The translations under genes and the position numbers were made by a program. Positions 33,267 to 45,690 of a DNA stretch of 64,000 bases are shown piece after piece. Positions within the stretch are counted from its first letter, which is position 1. Every line of letters starts with the position of its first letter. The DNA is from Pseudocercospora fijiensis CIRAD86. Lineage: Eukaryota > Ascomycota > Dothideomycetes > Mycosphaerellales > Mycosphaerellaceae. The notes beneath the pieces were generated by a model. That model was not told the DNA's origin. It did no database searches and saw only the letters and a program-made list of their open reading frames with translations. Location: assembly GCF_000340215.1 (NCBI RefSeq), contig NW_006921546.1, forward strand, positions 775,787 through 839,786. Reading direction: 5' to 3'.

Positions 33267-33650
33267 TCAAACTGATATCTTGCGGGACCTTCTACTTCGA
33301 GTGTGTAGCAGCGTACAAAACTCACCGACCATCCGCTCGACGTACTCGTCCTGGATCGCCAGCGCCTAGCACTCGTCAAGCTCCACGTACACGTTAAGCT
33401 CCACATACTGCTCAAGCTGCACGTACTCGTCAAGCTTCACGCACTCGTCCTCGCACAGTCTCTGCGGCGCCAAATCCACTTGCTCATGCCCGCGCTCGCA
33501 CTGCGTCACCGTCTCCACTGGCTCGTGCTCGTGCTCGTGCTCGTGTTCGTGCCTGCGCTCGTACGGCATCACCGCGTCAGTCAGACTCAGAGGAGTCAGA
33601 GCAGGCGACTCCCTGTGCGCCGCGGCAAGGCTGTCAACAGCAGTCATCAC
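33267..33650 (-). pseudogene. Small acidic repeat-protein gene with an in-frame TAG
   Basis: The minus-strand ATG at 33650 gives MMTAVDSLAAAHRESPALTP, a His-Glu run (EHEHEHEHE, from a GCTCGT hexamer repeat at about 33521-33551), then tandem KLDEYVQLEQYVELNVYVEL repeats. TAG at 33366-33368 stops it after 94 codons, but the same frame continues ALAIQDEYVERMVGEFCTLL to TGA at 33267 with no other stop, so a Gln or Trp codon was probably lost. Product unknown. An alternative is a 94-residue intact protein, or noncoding low-complexity DNA. Confidence 0.35.
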
Positions 33651-33839
33651 CCTCCTCGGTCGAGACGTTGCCTAGCCCTGTCTCCATCTCTCCCAGTCCC
33701 TCCACTGCCTTTCCATCCTGAATGGGGTCAATTGTCGCAGGTTTATGTCTGCTGCAATGGCATACGCATTCTTGTCACATTCTGGCCTGGTTCATGTGGA
33801 GCACACGGAAGTGAGTAGGAATTTCTTGGAATTGCAGAA
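33651..33839. other. Intergenic region between two minus-strand genes
   Basis: About 190 bp, CT-rich near 33655-33715, consistent with the promoter of the small gene and the 3' end of the next. No other gene seen. Confidence 0.35.
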
Positions 33840-35084
33840 TCAATCTACGAGGTCATAGAATTCATCGCCTTCTTCATCTCCGCCAGCTTCGCTTTCCACG
33901 ACTGCCTGCTCAGCTCGTGCATTCGCAGCCTCCACTGCTCGACGCCGACATTGAGCTGCGTATTCCACGCTGTTTCGGTACTTCTTCAAGCCGTCGCGAA
34001 ATTGGGCAGGAGAGCCACAAAGATATTGGCCCGCAATTTCCGTGGTGTAGATTCGATCTGGCCCATCGGGGGTAGCACTGGGCTGCCTGTGCACGGCATG
34101 GAATTTCATTGTGCCAGCGTGATAAGACTGCACGAAGGCGTGGGCGACTCCATCCGGTGGAAGGTCCGATCCTCTCGCATAGGAATGAAGTTTGTGCATC
34201 GCTCGCTCTCCAAATGCGCCATCCAAAGTGATTTGGGACTCCAATACTGAAGTCTTGCCATCGCGGCCTTTGACTTGCATCATGTCGTTGACAGCGGCAG
34301 GGGTATGGGAACCATTTGCGCATACGATGTAGGGTTTGAGGGCATCGCGGACCGCAGGCTTGATGTCTTCCTTTGAAATGCCAAAGCTGTGATCAGGCTT
34401 GGGAGGTGGCATTCTGGCCGGAGGTCGAAGGATTGGCTCCAGATTGGAAAAGGCTAGATCTGTGGATCTAACATGGTCAAAGTAGCTGGTGAAGTAAGGA
34501 TGCACAACCTCCGAGACAAGCTGGCCCTCATTGAGCGCTTCGTGATTTGCGCGCACGAATTTGGGGAAAATGCTGTCCGGATACACAGTCGGAGATAGCG
34601 ACCTCCGATCACGGTCCAAAGTAGCCTGCAGGGCTGCCTTGTTGGCGGGATCTACGCAGTATGATGGCCCGTAGATGTCGTTGTCCATAAGAACATCCGA
34701 TGCGACTTTGTCGTAGGTAGATGTGCGCTCCGAGATCACGGATGTCGGCAAGGATGATTCGCTGGCGATAGTTGATGTCTTGCGCGATCTTTTGTGAGGG
34801 TTGCTGCTACTCGCAGAAGACGACATATTGTGCAGCCGCGCAGTGTCTCTGACCTCCCAGCGGTATACTCGTTCTGTCCCACTTTCGCTTTCGCGAGGTA
34901 TCTCTTGCAAGCTTCGAGCCGTGAGAACAGGACGAAGGCCGTCTCGCGGTGCCTCTCCGATGCTCCTCCGCCTCCTCCTCTTGATGGGCTTCGCGGATGG
35001 CGTCGGTCGAGTGCGCGACAGCTCGTGCGCGCTGTCGTCGGTGTTTGCCCTTTTCCTCTTGGCGGATCGCAGGACTGGGGACAT
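33840..35084 (-). CDS. Fungal hypothetical protein, 414 aa, DUF7924-like
   Basis: Single exon from ATG 35084 to TGA 33840. The N-terminus is basic and Arg-rich with a likely nuclear signal (RSAKRKR; KPIKRRRRRS). From about residue 110 the protein resembles the fungal DUF7924 type: YDKVASDVLMDNDIYGPSY, LEPILRPPARMPPPKPDHSF, then KPAVRDALKPYIVCA, MMQVKGRDGKTSVLESQ, HAFVQSYHAGTMKFHAVHR and IYTTEIAGQYLCGSPAQFR. The PDHSFG and QVK pair could be the metal-binding part of a PD-(D/E)XK-like fold, which is inference. The C-terminus is Ala/Glu-rich and acidic. The frame is intact with normal base use, so it is the best candidate functional gene here. An internal Met (MSSSASSSN, residue 87) is an alternative start. 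Confidence 0.75.
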   Translation of the reverse strand: MSPVLRSAKRKRANTDDSAHELSRTRPTPSAKPIKRRRRRSIGEAPRDGLRPVLTARSLQEIPRESESGTERVYRWEVRDTARLHNMSSSASSSNPHKRSRKTSTIASESSLPTSVISERTSTYDKVASDVLMDNDIYGPSYCVDPANKAALQATLDRDRRSLSPTVYPDSIFPKFVRANHEALNEGQLVSEVVHPYFTSYFDHVRSTDLAFSNLEPILRPPARMPPPKPDHSFGISKEDIKPAVRDALKPYIVCANGSHTPAAVNDMMQVKGRDGKTSVLESQITLDGAFGERAMHKLHSYARGSDLPPDGVAHAFVQSYHAGTMKFHAVHRQPSATPDGPDRIYTTEIAGQYLCGSPAQFRDGLKKYRNSVEYAAQCRRRAVEAANARAEQAVVESEAGGDEEGDEFYDLVD

Positions 35085-35330
35085 GATGGGTGCGCGGTGG
35101 TGCTTGCGCTGGGTTTATGTAAAGGCAAGGTACGCTTTATGCGCCGGCGCAAAGCGGGGATGAAAGTCGAGTCGAATCACGATGCGCTGGCGCCAAGTAA
35201 AGCAACGCTAGGCCGCGGAATATCGGCGAGCCAATCAACCCAACGCTAGAACCCCTTATCCTCGGCTTAGCTTTCTGCATTTCAGGCTCTCTAAGCCCCA
35301 TCGTCGAAGCATCCCTTTGCCTATTTTTAA
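35085..35330 (-). promoter_or_regulatory. Upstream region of the 414-aa gene
   Basis: About 245 bp of unmutated GC-rich DNA between the ATG and the TTAA (35327-35330) that starts the piggyBac element. The transposon therefore sits in the proximal promoter. I see no clear TATA box. Confidence 0.4.
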
Positions 35331-37900
35331 GGTCAAACCTACTCTAAACCCTATTATAGGGGGCCCGTAAGTAAATAGTCCGATTAGCTATAGCCCCTAT
35401 ATAGGGCCGTATACGGCTAAGACCTCCGAAGGCCGTATTAGTATATACTACTATAGTAGGTAAATATAGAACCTATAGAACCTATAGAATAAGAGGGTAT
35501 AGACCTAATTAGTAATAGCTATATAACCGTACTATTAAGAAGTATAAAACGGCTTAAAATACTACTTATAAAGAGGCTAATTTAGACTATATATACTATA
35601 GTAAAGTAAAGCCTTCTATAGTATATAATTAATAGTCTGCTTAGTATTCTTCTCGTACCTATAGTACTAGTAAGTAAGGCGTTTATTATCGCTTTGCGAG
35701 CTTAGAAATACTATAGTATAAGTAGCTAGAGCTAGTCGTATTATAGGTAGTATAGACGTCGATCTAACGTAGCTATTTTAGAGTAATTTGCTAGTATTTC
35801 TAGTACGTACGTATCTAGTTACGTACCTACTACGGTACCTACGGACTATACTATTATTAAGTAATATCGTAGTAGCTACTATAGCGGTATCTCGCTCTCT
35901 AGCTCTAGATAAGACAAGGTACTAAGCTAGTCTTATTCTAAATTGTCGTTAAGTAAATACTAGCTTATCCTTTATATACGTTAAGCGTAGGAAGTTAGGT
36001 ATCTAGTATATCCGCTTAAACCTATCCCTATATAGAATATAGGCATTTATTACCGCTATATCTAGTATATTAAAGAATAGGCTATACTAGGCTCGGACAT
36101 ACTTTAATTAAGTACTATAATAGCTTTGTAATAAGTTATAAATATCTACGCCGCCTATACAATCGTTATATTTAATAGACTATAAAAGAACGAGAAGTTT
36201 AACGACTAGGAGGTCTCTCTAGGCTATTTTACGTAGAAACTTCGTAAAGGTACTAGAATCTCGTAGCTTCTTACGATTACGTTCTTCTTATATCTATAGA
36301 TCGTATATAGTAGTATATACCTAGACAATATTCTTATCTTACTATATTATCGCTATAGTATCGTTATATAGGGTCTTAAAGAGTTAATATCCGAATAGTA
36401 AGCGGTCCTTCTTCTTATTAACTTTTTAACTAAATTCCTTCGGCTAGTCGCTATAGTTAGCTCTCGCGGTACCTGTCGCTATAATGCCTATAGCTCTTAA
36501 TATATAAAATAGCTTTCTACTAGTAAATAGGTTATCGTAATAGAGCGAGAAGAAATAAGAGGCAGAAGGCAGTTAAGAATATAGAAATATAACTATATAT
36601 AACGTTAGCGACAACGTTATTACTATTGCCTTATCTACCGTACTTAATTTCGATAATATACTCTCGAAGTCGATATCTACGTATTAGGTAGCGATTGTAG
36701 GGCTCTTAAAGGCGAAGAAATAGTAGTATCCGGCCTCGTAGAGCGCGAGAATATAATATCCGATAGATACGGGTTTGCCTCTAATTATAATCGTATAGAC
36801 TAACCTGCCTATAAAGCGTACTATTATCTCGCCGATAGCAACTATAGTAGCTAGAATATAGTACTATATAAAGAGCTTCCTTAACTCGTCCGCTAGAGGC
36901 TTAATCTTATCGTAAAAGCGATACTTTAGTAAGTTATCTTTAGGCTCCGCGTAGTAGAAGTATCGCTTTATTTTATTAAAGCGACTGCGACCTATAAACC
37001 TTATTAATAGGTAGATAGGCTACTCGCCGCGCCTAGAGTAATATTCGTTAGTATTAGCTTACCTAACGACTAATATATAGATTATTAATCCGAGCTAGAT
37101 CTTTAGTTCTATAACTATTAACTCCTTCTAGTCAATCGCCTTCTTATAAGCCGTATACGTATTCGAGAACCGAGCTAGCATCGATAATATAACGTCTATA
37201 AAGAATAGGCGGAAATATAGTAGTAGGAGGTCGTATCTAGTACTCTCGAAGTATAACTAATTGCTTAGACAATTCTTAGTATAATTGTCGCTATTATAAC
37301 GACTTTAATAAGCGATCGGCGGCACTTTATTTAGCTAGTTAAAGAAGCCCTCTAGCAATAAGATAGACGTCTTATAGTAAGGTCCGCTTAATAGTATATA
37401 TCTATCTAATTCCTCTATTATAGGTATAGCACTCGCGTCTATTATTGCCGGCTCTTACTACGGCGCTCTATTAGTATCTACTTCTATTTCGTACGCCTCG
37501 TTATTATTAGATTTACCCTCTTTATCGGCGCCTATCGTACCGTTACCTCGACTAGTACCTATCTTAATATCGCTATACTCGCTATTAGTATTATCGAAGT
37601 CTATTATTTAACTATAAACCGGCTGCTCTATAGCCTTACTTAGGTCCGGCGGCTACGTATTTATACGCTAATATTGCGGCAAATACGACTAAGGAACGCC
37701 GCCTATAAAGTTGTCTATAATATTAATAATCCGGCGGCGTAGCGGTATAATAATACTATATTATATAAAAGAGCGCGGTTCTAAATACTATAAAGGAGTA
37801 AGAGTAGGTCTATAGGTAGTCTACCGATTAGATACTAATACTAGTAATAACTACGTAAATTGATTACCGGTCGAGACGAGAGGCCTATTTAGGTTTAACC
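35331..37900 (-). mobile_element. piggyBac-type element, RIP-decayed
   Basis: The left end follows TTAA (35327-35330) and starts GGTCAAACCTACTCTAAACC. The inverted right end at about 37880-37900 reads GGTTAAACCTAAATAGG. The right flank is TAAT, so a TTAA duplication is only partly preserved. The length of 2.57 kb is normal for piggyBac. The transposase is on the minus strand. Confidence 0.68.
36100..37850 (-). pseudogene. piggyBac transposase (DDE_Tnp_1_7), RIP-decayed
   Basis: On the minus strand the core reads RFNKIKRYFYYAEPKDNLLK (near 36960), VAIGEIIVRFIGR (near 36845; family pattern DE-MV-FKGR), RGKPVSIGYYILALYEAGY, YYDNLFTSRKLFYILRAIGI (family DNFFTS-PL-LR-GI), GTARANYSD-PKEF, then (W)(Q)DKNIV-VYTTIYD and a final NDCIGGVD (family YN--MGGVD). 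The order is that of the piggyBac family. At least one catalytic Asp is altered (DE to GE), besides RIP stops at Trp and Gln. Confidence 0.85.
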
Positions 37901-38880
37901 TAATAGTGTCCTAAAAAACACTTCCGTTTACGAAGGGATTACATACCGCAATAAAGAACCTGCTAGCTATTAGATATCTATCGGTAGTAATCGGCAATCT
38001 ATTTTATTAGCGGAAATTGTTCGCTTCTCGGGCTATCGGGTATATTACGCTTACCGCTAGCTATTCCTTTCTTACTATAGGTAAGCATTATAAGGGGTTA
38101 CGTAGCCTCCTACGTTTATAGTGTAATACAAAAGTATTACGTATAGCGTAGTAGATTACTTACGTAATACTATATTACTAGCGGTTTAATATAGCTTCGT
38201 TAATTGCCTATATTCTATCTATTCTATAGTCTGAAATATAGTATAAAACTTCTTTAAGCTAAGAAGTTACATACCTATTATATAACTAAGCTAACGTATT
38301 ATATACCCCCTTAGCTTATAGAGAAGGGGTATATCTTCTATTTTAGGTAAGGTAGTTAATACTTCTTTATATATAAACAAACGAAACTTAAAATAAATTC
38401 TTTTAACTTCTTATATAGTACTTTATTAAAATAATAAAAAATTAGTTTAAATCTATACTATATATAAGAGAGTCTTATTTTATACCCCGATTACCTCGAA
38501 GGATATCGTTATATAATCTAGACTGCGTATATACCTGTATATACGGTCCCTATTACTAGGAACTATTTTCTTCCTACGTAGTTAAAGTACGGACCGATAA
38601 CTTTAAGCCTTATTTAAGAACCCGTACCGTTTAGTAAAGTTAGTTTAATTAAAGTAAACTAAGCCGTCTATATTATACTATCGGTTATTATATTAGTCGT
38701 ATAGGTAGCGTCTAATTAATTAGATAAAGGATTAAGTAAATATATATTAGTTAAATAGGTTTAACGAATTAGGATAGGTAACTTAACTAAGGACGCTGCC
38801 CTTAGATAAGACTACTATAATATTATTATTAGCACTAATACAAACGCCGCAGGCTTATTAGTTAGTAGAAGTAACGCTCG
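37901..38880. other. RIP'd DNA, unassigned; possible Copia LTR region
   Basis: About 1 kb, very TA-rich. It starts near TGTCCTAAAAAACACTTCC (37906), which could be an LTR edge belonging to the Copia fragment that follows, but I found no second copy in the window. No coding signal. Confidence 0.25.
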
Positions 38881-38899
38881 AAGTAATAATATAGGCGAT

Positions 38900-40260
38900 A
38901 GTAACGTACCCTATAAGGTAAGGTTGCCTATACTATTTATTTAGTCTATATTAGAAGGTAAGGTTAAATCCTTTACTCTAATTAGTCGTAGTTACCGTAT
39001 TAGATACTTTTGTTAGCGCTAATTTATAAGGGTATACTTAATTAACTTAGTTATAGTTAGTAGGGGGGGCGGCTACTAAGTATTATATAGAGTTGTCTTT
39101 ATATTACTAAAGAGGGAGAGGTTATTAAAGGAAGAGTTGCCTCCTTATATAACCCTAGGTATTAGTTTAGTTAGTCTTAGCTATTTAATAAACCTCTTCT
39201 AGTTCTAGGGGCTATAGAGCTTAGTTAGTTAATCGGCTAGTATATTCTATATTACTAAATACTCGTAGTATATACGACCTAACTTATACTCTTAGCGTAG
39301 CTAGTATTAATAAATATCTATATACCTAAGCTTAGTGTCTAGCTTGCTAGTATCCGCCTTAATAATACGAATAGTTTATATATTATTATAGTATAGTATA
39401 GGAAGGCTATCTAAGGTAAGGCTAATATTATTAAAGAATCCCTTCTACTAGTTTAATTCTAAGCCTATATATAAGGCGGCTAGCAGCTTAGCCTTAGTCG
39501 TAGATTTAGTAGTAGTTAACTGTCGTACTGCTTTCTAATCGACTAGTCTATTAAATAGGCTAAATAACTATTATTCTAACGACTATCTAGTGCCTTTATA
39601 GTTACTATATAAGGCATTAGAAGCCCCGTAGAATTTATAAAGCTATTAGCTTAAATAAGCGGTAATTGCTAGTCTATTAGCGTTATATTCTAAGTATAGG
39701 TACTTTGTCTAAAAGCAGGTATTTAATATACTAATTAGCCGCTACTATATCCTCTAGTCGTAGATTTTAAAGACCCTTAGATAGCAGGGACACTGCCTTA
39801 GCAATGTCCGGCCTAGTTTGAACTGCTATAAAGTTAAGTAAACCTATACGGCTCTAGTAGGCTAGGATTGCTACTAAATTTAGGTATAGTTTGCTAGCTT
39901 TATTAGGTATTAGCTTCTTATATAGCTTATATCTAGTTAGCAATAGTAACTTTACTCGCCTCCTAGCTTTAGGTTTAATTCTATATCGCTAACCTATCTT
40001 CTTAGTATATGTCTTTTATAATAACTATAGCTTTCTATTCTGCCTGTTACGTATAACTTTAATACCGAGAAACTATAAGAGCTTGCCTAGGTTATTAAGT
40101 TTATATTCCTTTATTAGCTTCTACTTAAGGTCTATTACTTTCTATCTATATTAGCCGTAGTATAATAGTACTATATTATCTATATAAAAGAAGATAAATA
40201 CGTACTTGTCTAGGTTAGTATATAGGCAATCTATATTATCGATACGTTATAGAAACTTTT
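38900..40260 (-). pseudogene. Ty1/Copia pol fragment: RT C-terminal half and RNase H
   Basis: The minus strand from 40205 reads VFIFFYIDNIVLLYY (YVDD box, Asp to Asn), then NNLGKLLQFLGIKVIRNRQN, RPDIAKAVSLLSK, and RNase H with RQLTTTKSTTKAKLLAALY and LRYIDIYQYQL, ending LADQLTKLYSP near 39200. This is the Copia order. The 5' two thirds (gag, PR, IN) are missing: the sequence breaks off at the 40266 hairpin. Copia is the only class-I type here without both LTRs. Confidence 0.8.
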
Positions 40261-40265
40261 TTACC

Positions 40266-40358
40266 GATCGCGACGATCCTATCGATAGGATCGCTTAGGA
40301 TCCTTAGGATCCTTAGGATCGTACGTTAAAGATCTTATCTAATAGGATCGTCGCGATC
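40266..40358. repeat. Perfect 17-bp inverted repeat with GGATCCTTA repeats in the loop
   Basis: GATCGCGACGATCCTAT (40266-40282) and its exact complement (40342-40358) enclose 59 bp with CTTAGGATC-type repeats (40294-40320). It lies exactly where the Copia frame breaks. It could be the end of another element inserted into Copia or a small fold-back element. The perfect arms imply recent origin or escape from RIP, since they hold no CA/TG to mutate. Confidence 0.7.
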
Positions 40359-40929
40359 TAGAAATTCTAGCAAATCTAATCGTAGTTAGAATTTTATTCT
40401 TTACTATCCGACTCGTATATCGAGTCGGGCTCGAGTCGTCGTAGGTACTAGTACTAGCCTTTAAATTACATTTTCTATCGGATCTGTATATTATACGATT
40501 ATTGCTTCTACTAACATCTAACGTTTATACGTATACTCGGGTAACTACTAGCATTTATATACGTCTACTACGTATACTAAGTTAGTACTAACTTAGCGAC
40601 CGACTCGTATAGTATTAATAGATTTCGTTATATTATATAGGGCATCAATTTATTACAGTTAATAAGAATATATTCTATTCGTCCTCTATAGCTATATTAA
40701 AGCGATATATCTCTACTTTCTTTCGTTTGTTTCCTTTCGACTTCTTCTTCTCTTTTACTATATATCTCCTAATTCTTCGATCCTACGTCTCCTTATTAAA
40801 TACTATCTCCTTAACTTTGCCGCCGTCCGCCTCTATATCTATCTACTATATCTACTCCCTCTCTTCTAGCTCTAATACATCCCTAACGCGATTACTTATT
40901 GCCGCGAATAAAGTCTTATCTATTACGTA
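40359..40929. other. AT-rich spacer
   Basis: Contains a small palindrome CGACTCGTATATCGAGTCG (40409-40427). Otherwise only short chance frames; nothing assignable. Confidence 0.3.
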
Positions 40930-43900
40930 AGACTAGTTAGAATACCTGCTATTCGTATAGTAATTAGCGCGTAATCCTTTCCCTATTCTTATTACTACGG
41001 TATATCTATACCTTTTATATCTATTGTTTTCGGTTCTATTATATTCTATTGTTTTAGTAGTACTTATACCGTTACTTCCCTATACCGAAGCAAACGGATT
41101 AGTAGACTCCGTCGGCTCCTAATCTATCGCTTAGAAACTACTCTATAGTATAGGTAGTCTAATATCGTTTTTCTTAGATAGGGCCTCCGCCTCTACTAAC
41201 TTATCTATCGCATTGTCGCCGGCTTTAAGTTGTTTACTTAATTATTGCCTAGTAGACGCTTTAGGACCTATCGATTATATTAGTATATAAGAGAAATACG
41301 GCGCTTGTAGACTACTCTTACTATAGCGCTCGATCGATCCGCCTTTATCGTCGGAATCTAAAACAACGTCGATTGCTATAAGTATATCGATATCGTTACG
41401 TACGCTCTCGAAGTTATTTATTAATAATTTAGAGGTATCCTATACTCTACCTATATACCGTGCGTATATCTTCTATGCTTTCGATAACCGAAGGTTATAA
41501 GTAGCTTAATCCGTTATATTCTACGTAGTTATCCGATCTAGGAACGGCTAGTATATTAACTTATAATCTAAGGCTAGCTAGATCGCTTTACCTCTACCTT
41601 TACTTAAATGCGACTCTATCGACTATCCGGTTAGTATTCTACTAAGTACTATAGCGGTAGATAATCTAACTTTATAGTAGTACTATTTAATATATATCTT
41701 CTAGCCTCGCCGATTCTACCGGAGTAGTATACCCGCTAGACATTTGTATATAAGCTTACTAAGGTAGCGCGTAGTATATATCGACCGTTAGCTATTATCT
41801 AGTAACTATACTATTTTAGAGAGAGTCTTACTAGTTTCTCGTCGTAGCACTCGAAGATTTAGTTATCGAGTATCCTCTTAGCGTATACTATCCTTTTTAG
41901 AGTATCGGTTATTGCGATCGGTACTTAGTTTATTAATATCGATTAGATATAGGTATTAATATAGCCTCGCTCCTTTCGTATAGCTTCTCGCAACTATTCT
42001 AATATTAGTCTTAATACTATTATATCGGGATCTCTACCGACTGCTTAGATTACGTCTCTCGATAGTATATAGCTACCCGGCTATAGTACTATTGTACGTA
42101 AAGCTAGTAATCGATCGTAGTTTTTACTATATACCTCCTTAATTGTTTCGTCTACCTATACTAGGGTTTAAGTAGTAGGAAATATCGTCTTATATCCTCT
42201 AGCCCTAGTTAACGTAATAGCGAATAGTTTACGACGCGTCTCGTTATATAAGATTTGCTCCCTTACTTCGAGTAAGCCCTTCTTTCGATTTAAACGTTCT
42301 TTACTAGAAGTTATTAAGCCTTTATCTCGTTTCTTACGTCGTTTTAATAGCTTTATATCGTCGCTCCGATCCGCCCTATCGTCGCTATACTTCCGTTTTA
42401 GCCTTACTAGATCTTTGCTATTCCTACCCTTATACTAGTTACGTTAGTCCTCTATCGCTATACTCTAGTATATATTACTTTTATAAATTTCGATCTAATG
42501 CTAGTCGCTACGTATAAACAAGTCTCCTTCCTGTTTTCTTCTTTAAATCTAGTATTCCTATCTAACTCTATTAAGTCGGATAACGATTAAGTTCTGTATT
42601 TATCTTCTTCGTAGTTGCGACCTATCCTAAGTATACTATAACGAGTAGTAGTATTATCGCGAATCTAACGTAGTATATATTAGACTATACGCGTCTTTGT
42701 ACTTGTTTACCCTACGAAAAGAGGGGCATTAAATTGCGGTTTTATCCTCTACTCTAGTATAGACTACCCGAGTCGCTGTCTATAATCGCTTATTAGTCCT
42801 ATTAGATATGCCCTACTAACGCTAAAGCATAATCGTAGCCTATAGACTGTTCGCTATTTTCGTACCTTATCGACGCTAGCTTAATTCGGTCGCGAGTCGG
42901 ATTCGGGAACTATTAATCTAGCGCTATTATTAGTCTAGCGGTAATTATTATAGTCTAGGCCGACGGTATATAGTAATACTATCGATATTGCACTGAAGCA
43001 ATCGGCGTATTTAGACTATTTATTCCTCGCTCGGTCGCTACTATAGTATATATAGATATATATTCTTTATCGGTAAATTAATTAGCGTTAGCTAATCCGC
43101 TAGGTCGAATATATACCTTCGAAGCCGCCTCGCAGTATTACGGGTTAGTTAGAACTATCTCTATCGGCGTATTTAGCTAACTCGAGGTTAATAATACCGT
43201 AGAGGCCTTATACTCGATAGATACAATTCGAAATTGATTAGCTAGAGGTATATAATCTACCCTAGCCTAACGACTCCTAGTCGTAGCCGATTTAGCCTTT
43301 CCTTAATTATCGCGCTACCCTAAGTCCGCTATCGCTATAGCGCGATTAGGGTACTTAAATATAGGCCGAGATTAAATAGATAAAGGAAGAGATTGCGGCG
43401 CTTAAGACTGCTATACGTAATATGCTTACTATATATTAGTATATATCTAAGATTAAAGCGTAGTGCTTATCGTAGCTAGGGTATCTTACCTTCCGTTTAA
43501 TAAATAGATTAGTGCCTATTACTATTAGAGTAGGACTTCTATATCGGACTTAGTAAAATTAATTATTTATCTTGCTTTTCTACGTTTACGTTTACGCTCG
43601 TTCTGCCTCCTTAATTTGCTTATAGATTGCAAATCGTAGCTATAGGCCTCTGCCTAATATATTAGATAGACTAGCCCTCTACTATCGCTCGTTATTAATT
43701 CGAACGTGTCTATATTAGTCGCTTATCTAATATAAGGCGTCGCCTCCGGCTTCGAAACTACAATCTACCTATAGTATCTTAACTAATCGTTCGAGGTCTA
43801 TATTATCGACTCCGACTAACGCGCGGCCTTTAACTATAGGCTAGCGATAATCGAGTTTATATAGTCGATATATAGGTTTTACCTTCCCGTTCTGCTTTTA

Positions 43901-45270
43901 TACTATAACTATACTCTACTATATATTATTTAGTGTACGGTACGGCGGTACCGCTCTAGATCCTTCTAGTATCGCTAGTCTAGTATCCGTAGATATAGCA
44001 ATTTCCGCGTAATCGCTAGTATCGCCGACTCTATACGTTATTACGCGTACCGTTTTTCGTCTCGTCTGTCGGCGATAATTAGAACAAATCTTATATACTA
44101 GGCACCTAAACGTAGTCTATCCCTCTACCGTACGGATCTACTTTACTACCTTAGGGAACTCTTTTTCGTATTTCTCGTCTATTAATACTAGGTTATATAG
44201 GTAACCTTGCGTCCTTTAGCATTCCGGTAATAATAGTAATTAGAACGTGCTACTAATCTAACTAGACTCTTAAATTAACCTCTCGACGCTAGCGTAAAAT
44301 ACGTAGTATATCGACGGCGATAGGCTAAGGCTACGGGTAATACCGCCTATTAAATATTAATCGCGAGGTAGTTAAGTACGTAGTATTCTCGAAGGCAGTA
44401 GTTATATATATAGCGTAGTAGAAAGTCGACGTTAGTTAGTAGTAGAAACTAGAACTACTCTAGTCGCGGGGTTTGCTAATACCGACTCGGGCCCTAATTC
44501 GGTATCGAATTAGGTACTAAGCCTACTAGATAACTTCTATATCCTCTATTACTAACTTCGGTAGCAGGTTCGGCAAATTACGTTATCTATTATCTCGCTT
44601 CTTAACCTTACGCCTAGTATATTATATTACTACGGATTTATATACAGTCGTTTATTTAGCCTCCTACTTAGACTACTACTCTAGTATACGATCTATAGAA
44701 TATTTCGATCGTTTTATACCTTTATTTGCTACTCGTTATAGCTAAATATATGCCTTTTCGCCGCCGATAGAGTTAGTAGTATCTATAGAAAACACGCTAT
44801 CTTAATCGTTAGCTCGAACTATGTATATACCCTACTCTCGGGTCCTAAGACTAACCGCCTTACTAGCCTATACCCTCGGACTATAGCGGGTCTAGTCTAC
44901 TCGCTATTATATAATAATTGTTAGTTACTATAAGAATATAGATCCGTTAATTCAGCTGTATTACGTAGCTTATTAGCACTCGCGTCCCGCGCCGGCGATC
45001 GTAGTTGCAACTCTGCTATAGATAGGCTTATATTTATATTACTAACTTTCGATTACTTATTACGTAGTACTATATTTACTGCGACTTGTTAGTCCTATAT
45101 CTAGAACTGTCTATCGTATAGGGGTTTATACTATAACGATTATCTATAGCCTTATTACTTCGGTTACTAGTTGCGTAACTAAACTATTATATACTTAAGC
45201 GCTAGATGCCTTACTTCGTCGATTTATTAGCTAGTTAGGCCCGACTCGCTAACCGACCTAGTTACGAGGT
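40930..45270 (-). pseudogene. Very long unassigned minus-strand frame(s), RIP-decayed
   Basis: Tolerating RIP stops, much of 45.2-40.95 kb reads as protein on the minus strand, for example FPKVVKQIRTVEG(Q)TTFRCL, YKICSNYRR(Q)TRRKTVRV (near 44100), IKLLKRRKKRDKGLITSSK (near 42330), REQILYNETRRKLFAITLTR, ILSRDVI(Q)AVGRDPDIIVL and NDIDILIAIDVVLDSDDK (near 41370). Total length would be around 1,400 codons, perhaps in more than one gene. I recognise no domain, transposase signature or zinc finger. It is transcribed away from the SNF2-like frame, so the two may be one divergent unit. It could be a non-mobile gene overrun by RIP, or a transposon family unknown to me. Confidence 0.35.
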
Positions 45271-45690
45271 AGGCATTTAAGGTCGTTACCTTTCCTAATT
45301 ACTACCTTCTTTAATATTTACTATTAACTTATACTAATATACCTATTCTATATATATATATATATTCCCTTACCCTCCCTATCGTATATATAGTATATTA
45401 TTTCCTTCGCTAATGCCCTATTCTAACTTATATATAGGCTGTACTATATAACTTAGCCGTCGTACTCAACTAGCGTTAAGCTAGTATATATAGATACTTA
45501 TTATATAACGCAACTCTAACGGCTCGCGTTAGGGTCGGCGGGTATAAGTAGCTCTCTACTCCTATTCTTACCTCCGCCGACCCTAATATATAGCGAATTT
45601 TACTACCTCTATTAGTTTCTCTGCTACTCTCGGATAGTATACGTCGTTATCGATCTATAGTCTCTAACCTCTACTATATAAGTATTACTA
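45271..45690. promoter_or_regulatory. Divergent intergenic region with a GC-rich inverted repeat
   Basis: Between the two divergent frames. It contains a (TA)n stretch at about 45350-45364 and a perfect 13-bp inverted repeat TTAGGGTCGGCGG (45529-45541 and complement 45574-45586) with a CT-rich loop. A candidate shared promoter or binding site. Confidence 0.35.

Noticed and set aside
32947..33818. Two plus-strand frames of 140 and 112 codons
   Set aside because: They lie opposite the His-Glu repeat gene and intergenic DNA, with no protein character.
33951..35249. Frames opposite or overlapping the 414-aa gene
   Set aside because: Shadows; the minus-strand frame has the recognisable domain pattern.
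40930..45270. Helitron or KDZ-type transposon for the long unknown frame
   Set aside because: No Rep HUH motif, no helicase boxes and no DDE signature could be read, so I leave it unassigned.
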